From Litsea cubeba (lineage: Eukaryota; Streptophyta; Magnoliopsida; Laurales; Lauraceae), in NCBI GenBank assembly GCA_012931725.1, contig CM022946.1, positions 72,592,269 to 72,656,268 on the forward strand: a stretch of 64,000 bases of DNA. Direction: 5' to 3'. Made by a program: the position numbers and the translations under genes. The notes under the pieces were generated by a model, which saw nothing but the letters and a program-made list of their open reading frames with translations, was not told where the DNA came from and did no database searches. Below, piece by piece: positions 44,085 to 55,610 of this stretch (the stretch's first letter is position 1; every line of letters begins with the position of its first letter).

Positions 44085-45249
44085 CATAGTTGTCAAGTTC
44101 GGTTCGTTTCGGACGAAATGTCCGATTTATCTCGTTTCGTAGCAAAAAACGAATCGAACATCTCGTTTGAAGATCTTAGGTTTAAAATTCGTTTAAATTC
44201 GTCCGAATAACAGGATTTCGTTTCGAAAGCCTTAAATCCAAGATGGCAGTTGAAATTCCAGCCTTGATTTGGGGATTCAACGAAGAATGGGAGAAATAAA
44301 TGAAATTAATTGAAATACCTCGTCTCATCTAGCATCGAGGAGAGAGTTTGACTGAGCCAACGCCTTGTTCCATCTTTGTTCCTCTGTTTGAGACTGTTGG
44401 ATGCAATCCTCCCTCGCCCTGGGCGCGTCTCCTTTGTTGCAGAGCGCTCGCTGGTGCCATCATCAAATATCTTTGCAGAAAAGCTACCGAAGAACCTGCT
44501 ATGCTGATCTCTCCCACTCCTTCCGTTTCTTCTTCGTTTCCTTTTCATTAATTTCCTTCATCTGGGTTCCGTGCGAAATGGGTTTCTAACTTCGGGAGGA
44601 CCTTTTTACAAAGGCGTTGAGATGCTTACCTTTTAAGCAATGGTTCTGATGAGTGCCAGAATGTGAGGCCCACTTTCTTGTAGTGCTGAATGTCCCACGG
44701 CAAGCGATCTGATGAGTGCCAGAACGCGAGGCCCACCTTTTTTTTTTTAGCTAACAGAACATAAGGCCCACTTTATTTATTTATTTATTTGGCTAAGAGA
44801 ACATGAGGCCCACTTTGAATTCTTTTTAGATTTTATTTGATGTTATTAAATATTCCATCAAACCATTGGTCTTGATGAGTTACAAAACGTCAGGCCCACT
44901 TACATGTCACCATTCAAATGTCTATATTTCTTTAATTTGATGATGTGATCCAATTTATTGTAATAAACATTGAAATGTCTCAACTGACTATTAATATTGA
45001 ATGTGAGGCCCACTTCCTGCCAATTTGTGAAATACATGGTGCATCTCCTTTCTCTGATTACTAATATTTAAATATTAATTTTTGGAAATTCCATTTGTGA
45101 TGCTTAATAGAATGAAATTTTATATATGCTTTTAATATATATATTCCAAAATGAATTTCCGAATTAGAAAGCGAATTGTCTGAATCAATCGAAATGTTTC
45201 ATTTTGGAGCCAAGCCGAAATAGCGTCCCAAACAAACTTGATAACTATG
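44085..45249. mobile_element. hAT-like non-autonomous DNA transposon, copy C (1,165 bp)
   Basis: Same element as 33941-35105, TSD ACCCTGAC at 44077-44084 and 45250-45257. Confidence 0.82.
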
Positions 45250-45318
45250 ACCCTGACCACTAACTAGCTATTACTGCATCATATAAAGGAGTAGGATTTT
45301 AAACGCTTATGCTATTTG

Positions 45319-46505
45319 ATGATATTTGTGATACTTTTCCCGGTTCTTTGATGGCTTAGCTGGAGGCTTGGAAGATGGTTCATTTTTTCGGATGCGGAGC
45401 AGTTCTTTGGAAGCTAGTGCCTTTTTCTATTCTTTGGTCGGTCTGAAAAGAGAGACATCAGGATTTTTATAGGGATGTCATCATTGGTGGAGAGCCTTCT
45501 TCACTCCGTGATTTTGAGGATAAGCAATGTAGGGGGGTGGATTTTTGGGCCCGCCCGGGATCGTCGGGCCCCCCATAGGGCCTATTGTATACACTTTGGG
45601 GGACGGACTCCGTAATCATGCATTTGTCCCAGGGTGGATTCAGAAATCATGCAGGTTCTGGGTTTCACCCAGATTATACCTTAAGTGAGAGATCTCGGGT
45701 TCGAATCCTGGGGAGGCCCTGGGGTGTATGATTTTTGAATCCACCCTGGGACAAATGCATGATTACGGAGTCCGTCTCCCGAAGTGTATACAATAGGCCC
45801 TGTGGGGGGCCCGGCGATCCCGGGCGGGCCCAAAAATCCATCCCCCTACAAGCAATATGGGCTTCTTTATTACTGAAAGAGTTTGGTTGTCTAAAAGTCA
45901 TGGTAAATTGCACAATCAGGAAGTGTCTTTGTGGTCTTTCTAGAGAAAGGAGAGTCTTAAGGGTTCCCCTCCTCTGGATGTTTTTTTTTTATTTTTTTAT
46001 TTTTATTTTTTTAATGGTAAAATCTCTGGATGGTATGTTAAAATTCAACATTGACAAAGCATAAGGGGGGAAATCAGGGCCGGTGGGTATTGGAGGTGTG
46101 CTTTGTGATAGCAATGGAGCTGTTCTTGTTATGTTTTGTAAGCATATTGGTATGATGGAATCTAATGTCTAGGAAGTGTTGGTATTTCTTGAAGTTTTCT
46201 GTACTTCTGCTGCTCATTCTCTTTCCAAGTTTATTGTGGAGAGTAACTCGAAGAACGGTTGATTGGGGCAGTCAGCATATGCTCCTTGGAGAGTTCACTT
46301 TTATTTTAATGAGATCAAATCTTAGGCCTCTCAGATTCAAGTCAAGTTCAAGCATTTGAGGCAGTCAGCATATGCTCCTGTGGATCCTACAGCTAAACTA
46401 GGAATGGATAGATCTTCTCTGCTGGTTGCCTTTTCCTCTTCATATACTTCCTTTCTGGCTGCTTTTGTATGATTCTTTTAAGCCTTTACAGTCCTCGTTT
46501 TTATT
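45319..46505 (+). pseudogene. LINE 3' remnant, copy C
   Basis: Same zf-RVT/RNase H remains with the same stops as copies A and B. The gypsy element sits just after it. Confidence 0.72.
45529..45849. mobile_element. 321-bp foldback element, copy C
   Basis: As copy B, with one A-to-G change in the left arm (GGGGGGTGG near 45535). TSD AAGCAAT on both sides. Confidence 0.9.
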
Positions 46506-46513
46506 TGGCTGTA

Positions 46514-46933
46514 TGATGCAGGCCAGACTATGGGCCCCGATTGAAAGTATATTTCAGAAGGCCCAAAGCCACTAAGGCCCAGCAGCGACAAAATCTTCAA
46601 ACGAGAGTTTCTAGTTTTAGGCTTTCTAGATGATTTCTCCACATTTAGCATATTTCTTTAATTGCTTTGATTAGGTAGTTTCTAATTTCCAAGATTCTTA
46701 GAATTGAGAAGTTTCTTAGTATTAGAGATTGATGACTAAAATTATGCTGAGACTCTATTATATATAAGATGTAATTCCCTTCCCTTGGGATATACAGAAA
46801 TTAATGAAAATTGAGTTCTCTCAAACGAGTATTCCTCTCTTGTCTGTGGTGTGAGACCAAGACATCCTACCCTATGACTTCTGGCTTGGAGAATAGCCCG
46901 TTGGCTAATCTCCTTCTCCCCTACGCTGCTTCA
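46514..46933 (+). mobile_element. 5' LTR of gypsy copy C
   Basis: 420 bp, TGATGCAGGCC...CGCTGCTTCA, TATA-like TATTATATATAAG near 46755-46767. Followed by ATTGGTATCAGAGCAG. Confidence 0.93.
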
Positions 46934-47773
46934 ATTGGTATCAGAGCAGAGATCCGTCTCAGATCGCCGATCCAATCGCCGACCTGAGGTAATCTGCTTA
47001 CTTCTCAACCCACTATCATCTTCACCGTCCATTATCATCATCATCCCCACCTCCCCTCGTCACAGCCGTCACCATCACTGACTCAATACATTCATCCACA
47101 TCCCTCTCCCAGAAACCCTACCTACCCAACACCCCACGACAGCCACCCATGCCTATCCCAACCCACCACACGATCCCCGTCATATCCTCCAGCCGAAACC
47201 ACCACACCCCTTCCGCCTCCCATTCGCCTAACCCACACTTGCATCAGTAGCGCCCAAATCCCCAAACATCCAAAATCTGCGCCCAAATCCCAGCGAGCCC
47301 ACCATCGTGCGCCAAGTGGAACCCTGCCTGGCCGAACCCATCATCTCCATCAAACCCCCTGACAGTGTTCCCAAATCCAGAATCCCGACCTCCATTACCC
47401 AAACCCATAAAAAAAAGGAGCAGACCGGGAGAAACAGAGAACCAGCAAAAAAAAAATGTGTTACATACCTGCGCCATCGTCGATCACCATCGCCGTCTGC
47501 GTCACAGGCCACCTGCATCGTTCCGTCAGCCTCCACTCTACCGAAGTCGGTTGCGCCCTTTCGTCTTCCATCTCCGCTCCATCTTCGAACAACAACGAAA
47601 GGGTTTGAAAATCCTTTCCCCCTTTCTGCGCGCCAGTCCCTAGGCAACCTTAGGTAAGTGGGACACAGCCCACTTACCCACTTCCCCAGCCCACAGGCCC
47701 CCTTCTCCTTCCGAGCCTTAGTTCGGGTCGAGCCCGGCCCACCCGCAACAATTAAAAGAAAAAGCAAATCAGC
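46934..47773 (+). other. Leader of gypsy copy C, no gene
   Basis: C-rich untranslated leader with PBS at its start. No coding sequence recognised. Confidence 0.6.
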
Positions 47774-48706
47774 ATGTCTACCCTGATCCCAACTACTCGC
47801 ACCGGAACCACATTCAGAGGTAAATTCACAGTCCGCCAGCGTGATAGCTACATCATGGGACAGAATGGATAGGGTTGAAGAACATCTTAGAAGCACTCCT
47901 CCTCCGGGCAACCAGAACAATGACAACCCTGGACCTTCCACCAACAAAGATGGCAGTAAATCACAAAGGGGAAACAACCGTCCACCAGATGTGGAAAATT
48001 CTGTCAATGGTGAGCCGCAGGAAACTTGTCGGCAATTTATGGAGCGCATTATGGATGAAACTGGTTATAATGACTATCATGGCCGACGAGATGACATCAC
48101 CAAGAAGGTACGTGTTGATGTTCCTGATTTCTTCGGACGCATGGATGTGAAAGTTTTCACCGACTGGATTACGGCCCTTGAAGATTATTTTGAATGGTAC
48201 AATATGGATGAAGACAAACGCGTTTCCTTTGTCAAGATGAAGAAGAAGGGTGCAGCGCGTGTTTGGTGGCGGAGTATTGATGACAGGAATACAAATTATG
48301 GGCGACGTCCTATCAATACATGGGAGGAGATGAAATAGAAACTTGAGGATAAATATCTACCGGTTGACTATATTGATTCCCTCAATGATCAATTAGTTGA
48401 CTGTAGATAAGGGACCTCCATTGTAGATGATTTCACAGAAAAGTTTCATTATCTATGGTGCGATGCAAAGTATCTGAAACTGATCGACAAGCTATCACCC
48501 AATACAAGAAAGGACTCCGTCAAGAGATCCAAAGGGAGTTGACTACTCACACCTTTTACAACATTGAAGAAGTTCATCGCTTAGCACTCCGCGTCGAATA
48601 TCAGTTGTGATATCCATATTCAAGGCGTTTTGGTGAACCTCTCCAAAGGGGGGCCTCCAATACAACTTATCAGCGGGTTGCTTCAGCACAAAACTCAGCC
48701 CGATAG
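47774..48706 (+). pseudogene. gag of gypsy copy C
   Basis: Starts MSTLIPTTRTGTTFRGKF in frame 2, shifts near 47860, then reads the Retrotrans_gag core in frame 3: VPDFFGRMDVKVFTDWITAL, YFEWYNMDEDKRVSFVKM and GAARVWWRSIDDR. Stops follow at 48336 (TAG) and 48408 (TAA). The frame moves back to frame 2 near 48470, reading QAITQYKKGLRQEIQRELTT. Further in-frame TGA (48608) and TAG (48704) occur before the knuckle. Most stops look like CAA/CAG/CGA changed by C-to-T. The same lesions are in copies A and B. Confidence 0.88.
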
Positions 48707-51700
48707 CCTCCTCCACAAAATCCCAACAGGCCAGCACCTCCTCAGAATCAAGTAAGACCTGCAAATTTTGCAAACGAAGGGAAGAATGTTGTAAATTCTT
48801 CACGACCGAAGCAGGACATCGAGTGCTTTCGATGCAAAGGCAAAGGGCACTATGCTTTTGAATGCCCAGGTTCGAAGAATCTTCACTATGCACATAATGA
48901 AGAAGATCCCTATGACTCAAAGCCTGTTGATGAAGAAATTGAAGTTGAAACACCATATGAAGAGCAGGCACCTCCGCCCGAACAAGACGATCATTCCTTC
49001 TATCAAGCTGAAATAGAAGGACGGACATTATTCATTCGTCGTCTCTTCATTACAACCAAAGAGGAAGCTGAAGATTGGAGGCGGACCACCATATTTCGCT
49101 CGATGGAAAAATGTCGTGACAGATTGTGCAATCTCATCATAGATGGAGGAAGCGAAATGAATGTGATCTCCCAAGAATTAATAGACAAGTTAAAGCTTCC
49201 AACAGAGAAACACCCGAAGCCTTACAAGGTCTCTTGGGTGAATGATTCCGCAATTCCGGTAAAATTTCGAATTGGTGGTTATGAAGATTCTATTTGGCGT
49301 GATATTATCCCCATGAATGTTACTTATATTCTGTTGGGAAGACCTTGGCTTTTTTATAACAAAGTCCAAAGTGATGGAGAGGCAAAAACCCATACTTTTA
49401 AGTATAAAGGTCGCAAGGTGACTCTTCTTCCACATAAGCCTCCTACTGCCCCAGCAAGGCAATCACCATCAATTCCGGCAAAACAAACTGCATCACAGCC
49501 AAGTTCTCGCATCCTTTCAATGCGGAAATTTGAAGAAGAAAGTAAAGAGCAAAGAGTTGTCAATGCCCTTATCCCACAAGAATTCAAAGAGGCAGAAAAT
49601 AAACAAGCAGTTTCCACACCACCAGAAATCAAGTCCTTGTTGCTTGATTTTAAAGACTTGATTCCAGCAGATCTTCCAAAAGAGCTACCGCCTATGAGGA
49701 ACATCCAGCATGCTATTGACTTGGTTCCTGGATCATCGCTTCCAAATTTACCTGCTTATCACACGAGCCCGACCGAACACACAGAGTTGAGAAAGCAAGT
49801 TGAAGAGCTCCTCCAGAAGGGTTATATTCGCGAAAGCATGAGTCCTTGTGCGGTACCAGCCCTCTCGACACCCAAGAAAGACGGTTCTTGGAGAATGTGT
49901 GTCGACAGCCGAGCAATCAACAAAATTACTATTAAGTATTGGTTTCCGACACCTCGGTTTGATGATATGCTTGATATGATGGCCAGATCTTCCGTCTTCT
50001 CTAAAATTGATCTTAGAAGCGGATATCATCAAATCCGTGTTCGCACAGGAGATGAATGGAAGACAGCTTTCAACACTAAAGATGGTTTATACGGATGGCT
50101 GGTCATGACATTTGGCTTATTTAATGCTCCCAGCACTTTCATGAGTTATGACATAGCTTCTACGGCTTTTCCTCGGTAAATTCGTCATTGTGTATTTTGA
50201 CGACATCTTGATCTTCAACAAGTCCAAGGATGCACATCTTGATCACCTCAGGTATGTTATGCGTGCACTTCGCAAAGAGAAGTTTTACATTAATTTGAAG
50301 AAGTGTACTTTCTTAAGCTCCAAAGTTATATTCTTGGGATTTGTTGCATCGGCCCAAGGAGTAGAAGTTGATCCAGAGAAGATCAATGCAATCATCGATT
50401 GGCCTCTTCCCAAAACTATCAATGATGTACGGAGTTTCCATGGGTTGACCACCTTTTATAGGAGATTTATTCGCAATTTCAGCTCCATTATGACTCCTAT
50501 AACTGATTGCATGAAGAAAGGTGACTTCAATTGGACTAAGGCAGCCACTCGTGCTTTTGAACAAATCAAGCAGAAAATGACGAAGACACCAGTTTTGAAA
50601 TTTCCAGATTTTGACAAGGTCTTTGAAGTCAGTTGTGATGCTTCGCAAGTTGATGTTGGCAGAGTCTTAAGTCAAGATGGTCACCCAGTTGCCTTCTTTA
50701 GCGAGAAATTGAATGACTCTCGCAAAAAGTATTCGTCGTATGACTTGGAATACTATGCAGTTATACAAACTCTTCGTCATTGGCGTCACTATTTGATCGA
50801 GAAAGAATTTGTGTTGTACTCCGATCATGAAGCTTTACAGCATCTGAACTCACAGAAGAAGATGAGCGCAAACCGTGTCAAATGGAGCTCATATTTACAG
50901 GAATTCACATTTGTATTGCGTCATAAGTCAGGAACGGAAAACAAGGTCACAGATGCCTTAAGTCGTCGTTCTCACTTGCTCACAACAATTTCCATCACAG
51001 TTCCAGGCTTTGATGAGATTCGTAGAGAATATCCTGATGATCATGACTTTGGTCACATCTACAAAGCTCTTCTTAATGGTGATTTTTCTTACCATCCCAA
51101 ATTTTCTATCCATGCTGGTTATTTGTTTCGTGGAAATCAGTTGTGTTTGCCAGCTACTTCTATCTGCGAGTTTGTTCTCCGAGAGTTGCATGGAGGTGGA
51201 TGCAGTGGACATCTAGGGCGAGATAAAACTTTCGCACTTATGGAAGACCGTTTCTTTTGGCCCCGCCTAAAGACAGATGTTTCCCAAATTTGTGAATTAT
51301 GCAGGGTATGCCAGCTTGCAAAAGGACAAAAGAAGAAAACGAGATTGTATCAGCCCCTTCCTATTCCACATGCACCTTAGCAAGATCTAAGCATGGATTT
51401 TGTCTTGAGCTTACCAAAGACTGTACGAAGGGTAGATTCTATTTTTGTTGTGGTGGACAGGTTTTCTAAAATGGCCCACTTTATTCCTTGTACGACCACA
51501 GCAGATGTAAGAAAAGTTGCCACCATTTTCTTCAAAGAGATTGTTCGTCTTCATGGCCTCCCCAAGACTATAGTGTCGGACAGAGATACTAAGTTCATGA
51601 GCTTCTTCTGGAAAACTTTATGGCATATGATGAAGACAAAGCTCCAATACTCCAGTGCCTACCATCCTCAGACTGATGGCCAGACTAAGGTCGTCAATCG

Positions 51701-52499
51701 CAGCTTGGGTAATCTTCTTCGATGTCTCATCGGAGACCACATTGCTTTATGGGATCTTATTTTACCTATGGCGGAGTTTGCCTATAATAACTTCGTCAAC
51801 AGATCAACTGGAAGATCACCATTTGAAGTTGTCACAGGCATCCAGCCGCGTCTTCCAATTGATCCGAGTCCTTTACCGGCTGAAGCCAAGCCTAGCCAAG
51901 AAGCTGAACAATTTGCTCAGTACATGAAAGACGTTCATGATGAGGTCCGTCAACAGATTGCCCAAAGTAATGAGACTTACAAACAGCAAACGGACACTCG
52001 AAGGCGCCATGTTGAATTTAATGAAGGAGACATGGTCATGGTGCGAATCAAGCCAGAACGGTTCCCCACAGGCACTTACAAGAAACTTTATCCCAAAAGT
52101 GCAGGTCCGTTCAAGATTATGAAGAAAATCAGCTCAAATGCCTACGTGCTCAATCTTCCGCCAGACATGAATATCAGTTCTACATTCAATGTCGAAGATC
52201 TCACGATTTATCGTAGGCATTATCAAGATGAATTGTTTGAAGAACAAGATATCCGGCTTCCCATAGTTCCAACTCCTCGAGAAGAAATTGAAGATGTCTA
52301 TGATGACCAGCTAGTGTCAACCAAGACTGGCGGATATCACAAGTTTTTGGTCAAGTGGAAAGGTAAACCGTTTTCTGAAGCTACATGGATCACCGCCACA
52401 GATTATCAGCGACTCAATCCGAATTTGTACAAGAGGTACCAAGCTGATAACTCGCCGAAGTCGAGTTTCTCCAAGCCGGGGAGAGCTAATGCAGGCTAG
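48707..52499 (+). pseudogene. pol of gypsy copy C (knuckle, PR, RT, RNase H, INT, chromodomain)
   Basis: Frame 2 is open from 48707 to 50179: CCHC knuckle CFRCKGKGHYAFEC, aspartic protease LIIDGGSEMNVIS, and RT with WRMCVDSRAINKITIKYWFP, FSKIDLRSGYHQIRV and FGLFNAPSTFM. A small lesion around 50140-50180 shifts the frame; RT resumes at 50190 with the catalytic YFDDILIF, then RNase H (FEVSCDASQVDVGRVLSQDG, SDHEALQHL) and the integrase HHCC finger (H-x-GHLGR...CELCRVC). One in-frame TAG (51378-51380, where relatives have Trp) precedes the DDE core (MDFVLSLP, VSDRDTKF, YHPQTDGQTKVVNRSLGN). The C-terminus is a chromodomain (GGYHKFLVKWKGKPFSEATW). Only one frameshift and one stop separate it from an open pol. 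RT copies RNA to DNA, integrase inserts it and the chromodomain reads chromatin. Confidence 0.92.
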
Positions 52500-52906
52500 A
52501 CTACTGGGCCTCGATTGAAAGTATATTCCAAAATGCTCAAAGCCCACAAGGCCTAGCAGTGACAAAATCTTCAAATGAGAGTTTCTAGTTTTAGGCTTTC
52601 TAGATGATTTCTCCACATTTAGCAAATTTCTTTAATTGCTTTGATTAAAAAGTTTCTAATTTCCAAGATTCTTAGAATTGAGAAGTTTCTTAGTATTAGA
52701 GATTGATTACTAAAATTATGTTGAGACTCTATTATATATAGGATGTAATCCCTTCCCTTGGGATATACAGAAATTAATGAAAATTGAGTTCTCTCAAACG
52801 AGTATTCCTCTCTTGTCTGTGGTCTAAGACCAAGAAATCCTACCCTAAGCCTTCTGGCTTGGAGAATAGCCCGTTGGCTAATCTCCTTCTCCCCTGCGCT
52901 GCTTCA
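52487..52906 (+). mobile_element. 3' LTR of gypsy copy C
   Basis: 420 bp, starts TAATGCAGGCTAG (TG eroded to TA) and ends CGCTGCTTCA, followed by TSD CTGTA. Only this copy retains a 3' LTR. Confidence 0.92.
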
Positions 52907-52927
52907 CTGTATTGTCTTCTTTGTTTT

Positions 52928-53288
52928 GATATAGATCAACAGGCTAGCGCACTAAAACATACTCTAATTCTAATAAAATTACTATATTATGACTCATAAT
53001 TCAAATACAATCCTGTTAAAAATTATTCAAAGTGTATGCTTGAACCATTTGAATTTATCCGAAGAATCACAATAACTTGTGATTTCCAACTTGAGTACTA
53101 TGATTTTACTTGAAAAAAAGAAGAAAAGAAATATGATTGATATAGACCAACAGGCTAGCACACTAAAGCATAATGTAATTCCAATAAAATTACGGTATAT
53201 TTTAAATTGTAGTTAAAATAAAATCCTGTTAAAAAATTATTTAAAGCCATGCTTGAACCCTTTTACTTTATCCCAAGAATCACAATAA
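52928..53288. repeat. 211-bp tandem duplication, split by E3
   Basis: GATATAGAYCAACAGGCTAG begins units at 52928 and 53139. The second unit is cut at AATAACCTG|T by E3 and continues at 58632 (GATTTCCAACTTGAG). Units differ at several positions. No gene; AT-rich host DNA. Confidence 0.85.
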
Positions 53289-53293
53289 CCTGT
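53289..53293. other. Left target site duplication of E3 (CCTGT)
   Basis: CCTGT precedes the 5' LTR and repeats at 58627-58631. The first 211-bp unit preserves a related empty site (AACTTGTGATTTCC). Confidence 0.95.
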
Positions 53294-54125
53294 TGTGTGG
53301 GGAAATTCCCAAGAGAATCCTGGGCAAGGTCCTCCATCCCGGGGGGGGCCATCAGCAAATCCATCCCGGCAAGTCCATCCCGGCAAGTCCCCCACCTCGG
53401 CATTGCACGGCTTAGCAAGACCAGACACTCCACTTCGGCAAAGCATCCCACTTCGGCTGCCCAGCTCGGCGACAGTGCCATCCCCTTCCACTTAGGCAAC
53501 AGTGCCCTGACCCTACATCTCCGCCAGGTCTCACCCGGCACGACACTCCATCCCGGCCAAGCGCCTCATATCGATGAAAGTAGTGAGCACTGACAGCTGT
53601 CCTCCCATGGACGCTCAAGCACGCTGTGGCCCGTGCGACAAGACGCTGTGGCCCGTGCGACAAGACAAGGGGGACAGCCCGTATCCCCTGACAGATCGCC
53701 GTCCACAGCTCCCGAGGCGCCAGGATATGGCCTAACGGGACAAGACAGGCTACGACGGGACCAGACAGGCTACGATGAGATCGCGCCTCCCTAGTTCCTG
53801 ACAAAGTGGGCTATGACAAGACAGCCAACTACCCCTTTGCCTCCTCTTCCTCTACATAAACACAGCTACAGCTCCAAAGGAGAGGAGGACGCCATTACCA
53901 CTCTGGTATGCCATCTTCTTCCCCAAAAATCTCCTCCCTCTGCTTAGTTCATACACTAACTTAGGCATCGGAGAGCCCTGCGCCGCCCAGGCCAGGGTCC
54001 TCTGACCTACGTTTCTTCTTCCTTTTCTCAGGCTCCAGGCGCAGGCATCGGTGTCCCTAATCTCACTCGGGTAAGTCCTCTAAGGCACCCCCCCTTATTG
54101 TGGGTCGTTATTTTTTGCACCTACA
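53294..54125 (+). mobile_element. 5' LTR of E3
   Basis: TGTGTGGGGAAATTCCC...TGCACCTACA. A GCTGTGGCCCGTGCGACAAG block is duplicated in tandem at 53624-53664. Followed by ATTGGCGCCGTCTGTGGG. Confidence 0.96.
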
Positions 54126-54192
54126 ATTGGCGCCGTCTGTGGGAAAGTAACATCCCAGCCTTCCCAACCTTCTCCAAATCTTTCCAAACACC

Positions 54193-55259
54193 ATGCCTCG
54201 AAGAACCAGAAAGGGAAAGGAACCTATCGCACTGTCGGCCCAGCTGCCGACGGTCCCCCGCCGAGAGAGGTCAGGAGCAAAATCTGGTCCAACAGGCGGC
54301 CAGCTTCAGGATACTCGGTCGGGTTCATCCTCCAAGGATTCGACCTCGACTCTACCCTCCGAAAGACGCACCCTGAAGAGCAGGAGCAACCGGGCCCATG
54401 GCGAAGGCTCGGGTAACGACCGCGACTCCAGAGAGTGGCTCGATCAACGCATAGAGCAAGCGGTACGACAGCACATGGAAATGGCCGACTACGCTCAAGT
54501 TCAAATGGACTCTAATGTTTTCGGCGCATCTCCTTTCTCTCCAGAGATCAGAAGCTTCCCCCTTCCCGAAGATTTCAAAGTCCCGAGGTTCGTCATTTAC
54601 GATGGAACCTCGGACCCAGCAGCACACCTACGGCACTTCTGTCAGAGGATGTCGATATGGGGCGGAGCAGGCCACCTCAACTGCAGAGTCTTCTCTTCCA
54701 GCCTCGGGGACCTCCCCCTAAGGTGGTTCTGCGCGCTCCCCCCGGGATCAATCAAAAGTTGGCAGCAGCTCCGGAGTTCCTTCTTGACGAAATTCCAAGT
54801 TTACGGGGTCATCCCCAGGTCAGCCGCCGACCTGATGGCCCTCAGAATGAAGCAGACCGAGAGCATCGCGCAATTCGCCAAAAGGTTCTGGGCTGTCTAC
54901 AGCTAGATCGAGAATGCCTCAGAGGCAATAGCAATCCTGTCTTTCCAACAAGCCCTCTCCCAGGCAACGAGCTCCGAAGCAGCTTGGTCATGTATCCCGT
55001 GGTCACTATGGCTGCGCTCGTGACTAGGGTAAATCAGTTCATCAGGCAAGAGGAGGACGAAGCCCGAGCTCGGGAGCAGTTCAACCTCCGCAACAGCGAC
55101 CAGATCGCTTCCAGCTCGGCCGACGCCTCCAGTTCGGCCGACGATCCCGACTCGGCCGACGCCTCCAGTTCGGCAGACGCCTCCGGCTCGGCGGACGTCT
55201 CCAGCTCGCTAGCTGCCCCCCGCTCTGCAGAAATCTCTTCCAACACGGGGAGCAGTTAG
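54193..55259 (+). pseudogene. gag of E3, with stop and frameshift
   Basis: ATG 54193 gives MPRRTRKGKEPIALS. The Gag core shows FKVPRFVIYDGTSDPAAHLR, RMSIWGGAGHLNCRVFSSSL and GDLPLRWFCALPPG. The frame ends at TAG (54904-54906) in a context where E2 Gag reads VYSQIEG, so CAG to TAG is likely. Gag continues after a shift (VTRVNQFIRQEEDEARAREQ) and ends in a Ser/Ala/Asp repeat tail (SSADASSSAD) at 55259. No C/H knuckle is present, unlike E2. As the element is young, Gag must have been supplied in trans or the stop arose after insertion. Confidence 0.88.
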
Positions 55260-55610
55260 GCGAACCCCTTTTTCTGTCACTTAGCTTCGACCGCCCGTCA
55301 GCTTCGATCGCACGACCCTCTACCGTCATTTCGGCGGCACGGTCCTCTACTGTCAGCTTCGATGGCGCCGTCAGCTTTGATGACGCCGGCACGACCCTCT
55401 ACTGTCGGCTTCGATCGTACGACCCTCTACCGTCATTTCGACGGCACGGTCCTCTGCTGTCAGCCTTGATCGCACGGTCCTCTACCGCCATCAGTCACCC
55501 AGTGCCATCGAGCTCACCCTGGGGTCGTTTTATACACTCAGGCGTGACTCACCTTCAGCGCCAGAGCAACCAAGTCCTTGGGTAGGCGCACCCAGGCTCC
55601 TTGGCCTCCA
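55260..55610. repeat. Short irregular repeats in E3
   Basis: Variants of GGCACGGTCCTCTACTGTCAGCTTCGAT-like blocks recur several times at 55270-55490 (e.g. CACGACCCTCTACCGTCA at 55313 and 55390). No gene. Confidence 0.65.

Larger units (their letters stand above)
15479..52447. repeat. Three-copy tandem array of a ~10.14-kb block (A, B, C)
   Basis: The string AAGAAGATGTTATTTAATG starts copies at 15481 (A), 32161 (B) and 42304 (C). B to C is 10,143 bp. A to B is 16,680 bp, or 10,140 after removing E2 and its TSD (6,540 bp). Copy A runs to 32156, copy B to 39800, then G' (39801-42303), then copy C. All carry hAT, LINE, foldback, SYLF exon and gypsy 5' LTR in the same order. A differs from B/C mainly by 1-nt indels; B and C appear almost identical. 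Confidence 0.9.
46514..52906 (+). mobile_element. Chromodomain gypsy element, copy C (full length)
   Basis: 6,393-bp element with 420-bp LTRs (46514-46933, 52487-52906) and 5-bp TSD CTGTA (46509-46513, 52907-52911). PBS for tRNA-Met is at 46936-46947 and a purine-rich CCGGGGAGAGC (52476-52486) precedes the 3' LTR. By eye the two LTRs differ at roughly 25-30 of 420 positions, including TG to TA at the 3' LTR start, so the insertion is old. gag and pol carry several stops and frameshifts. The C-terminal chromodomain points to a chromovirus, possibly the Galadriel group. Confidence 0.93.

Noticed and set aside
53412..53804. 130-codon minus-strand frame in the E3 LTR (also 57912-58304)
   Set aside because: LTR-internal, repeated with the LTR, no recognisable protein.
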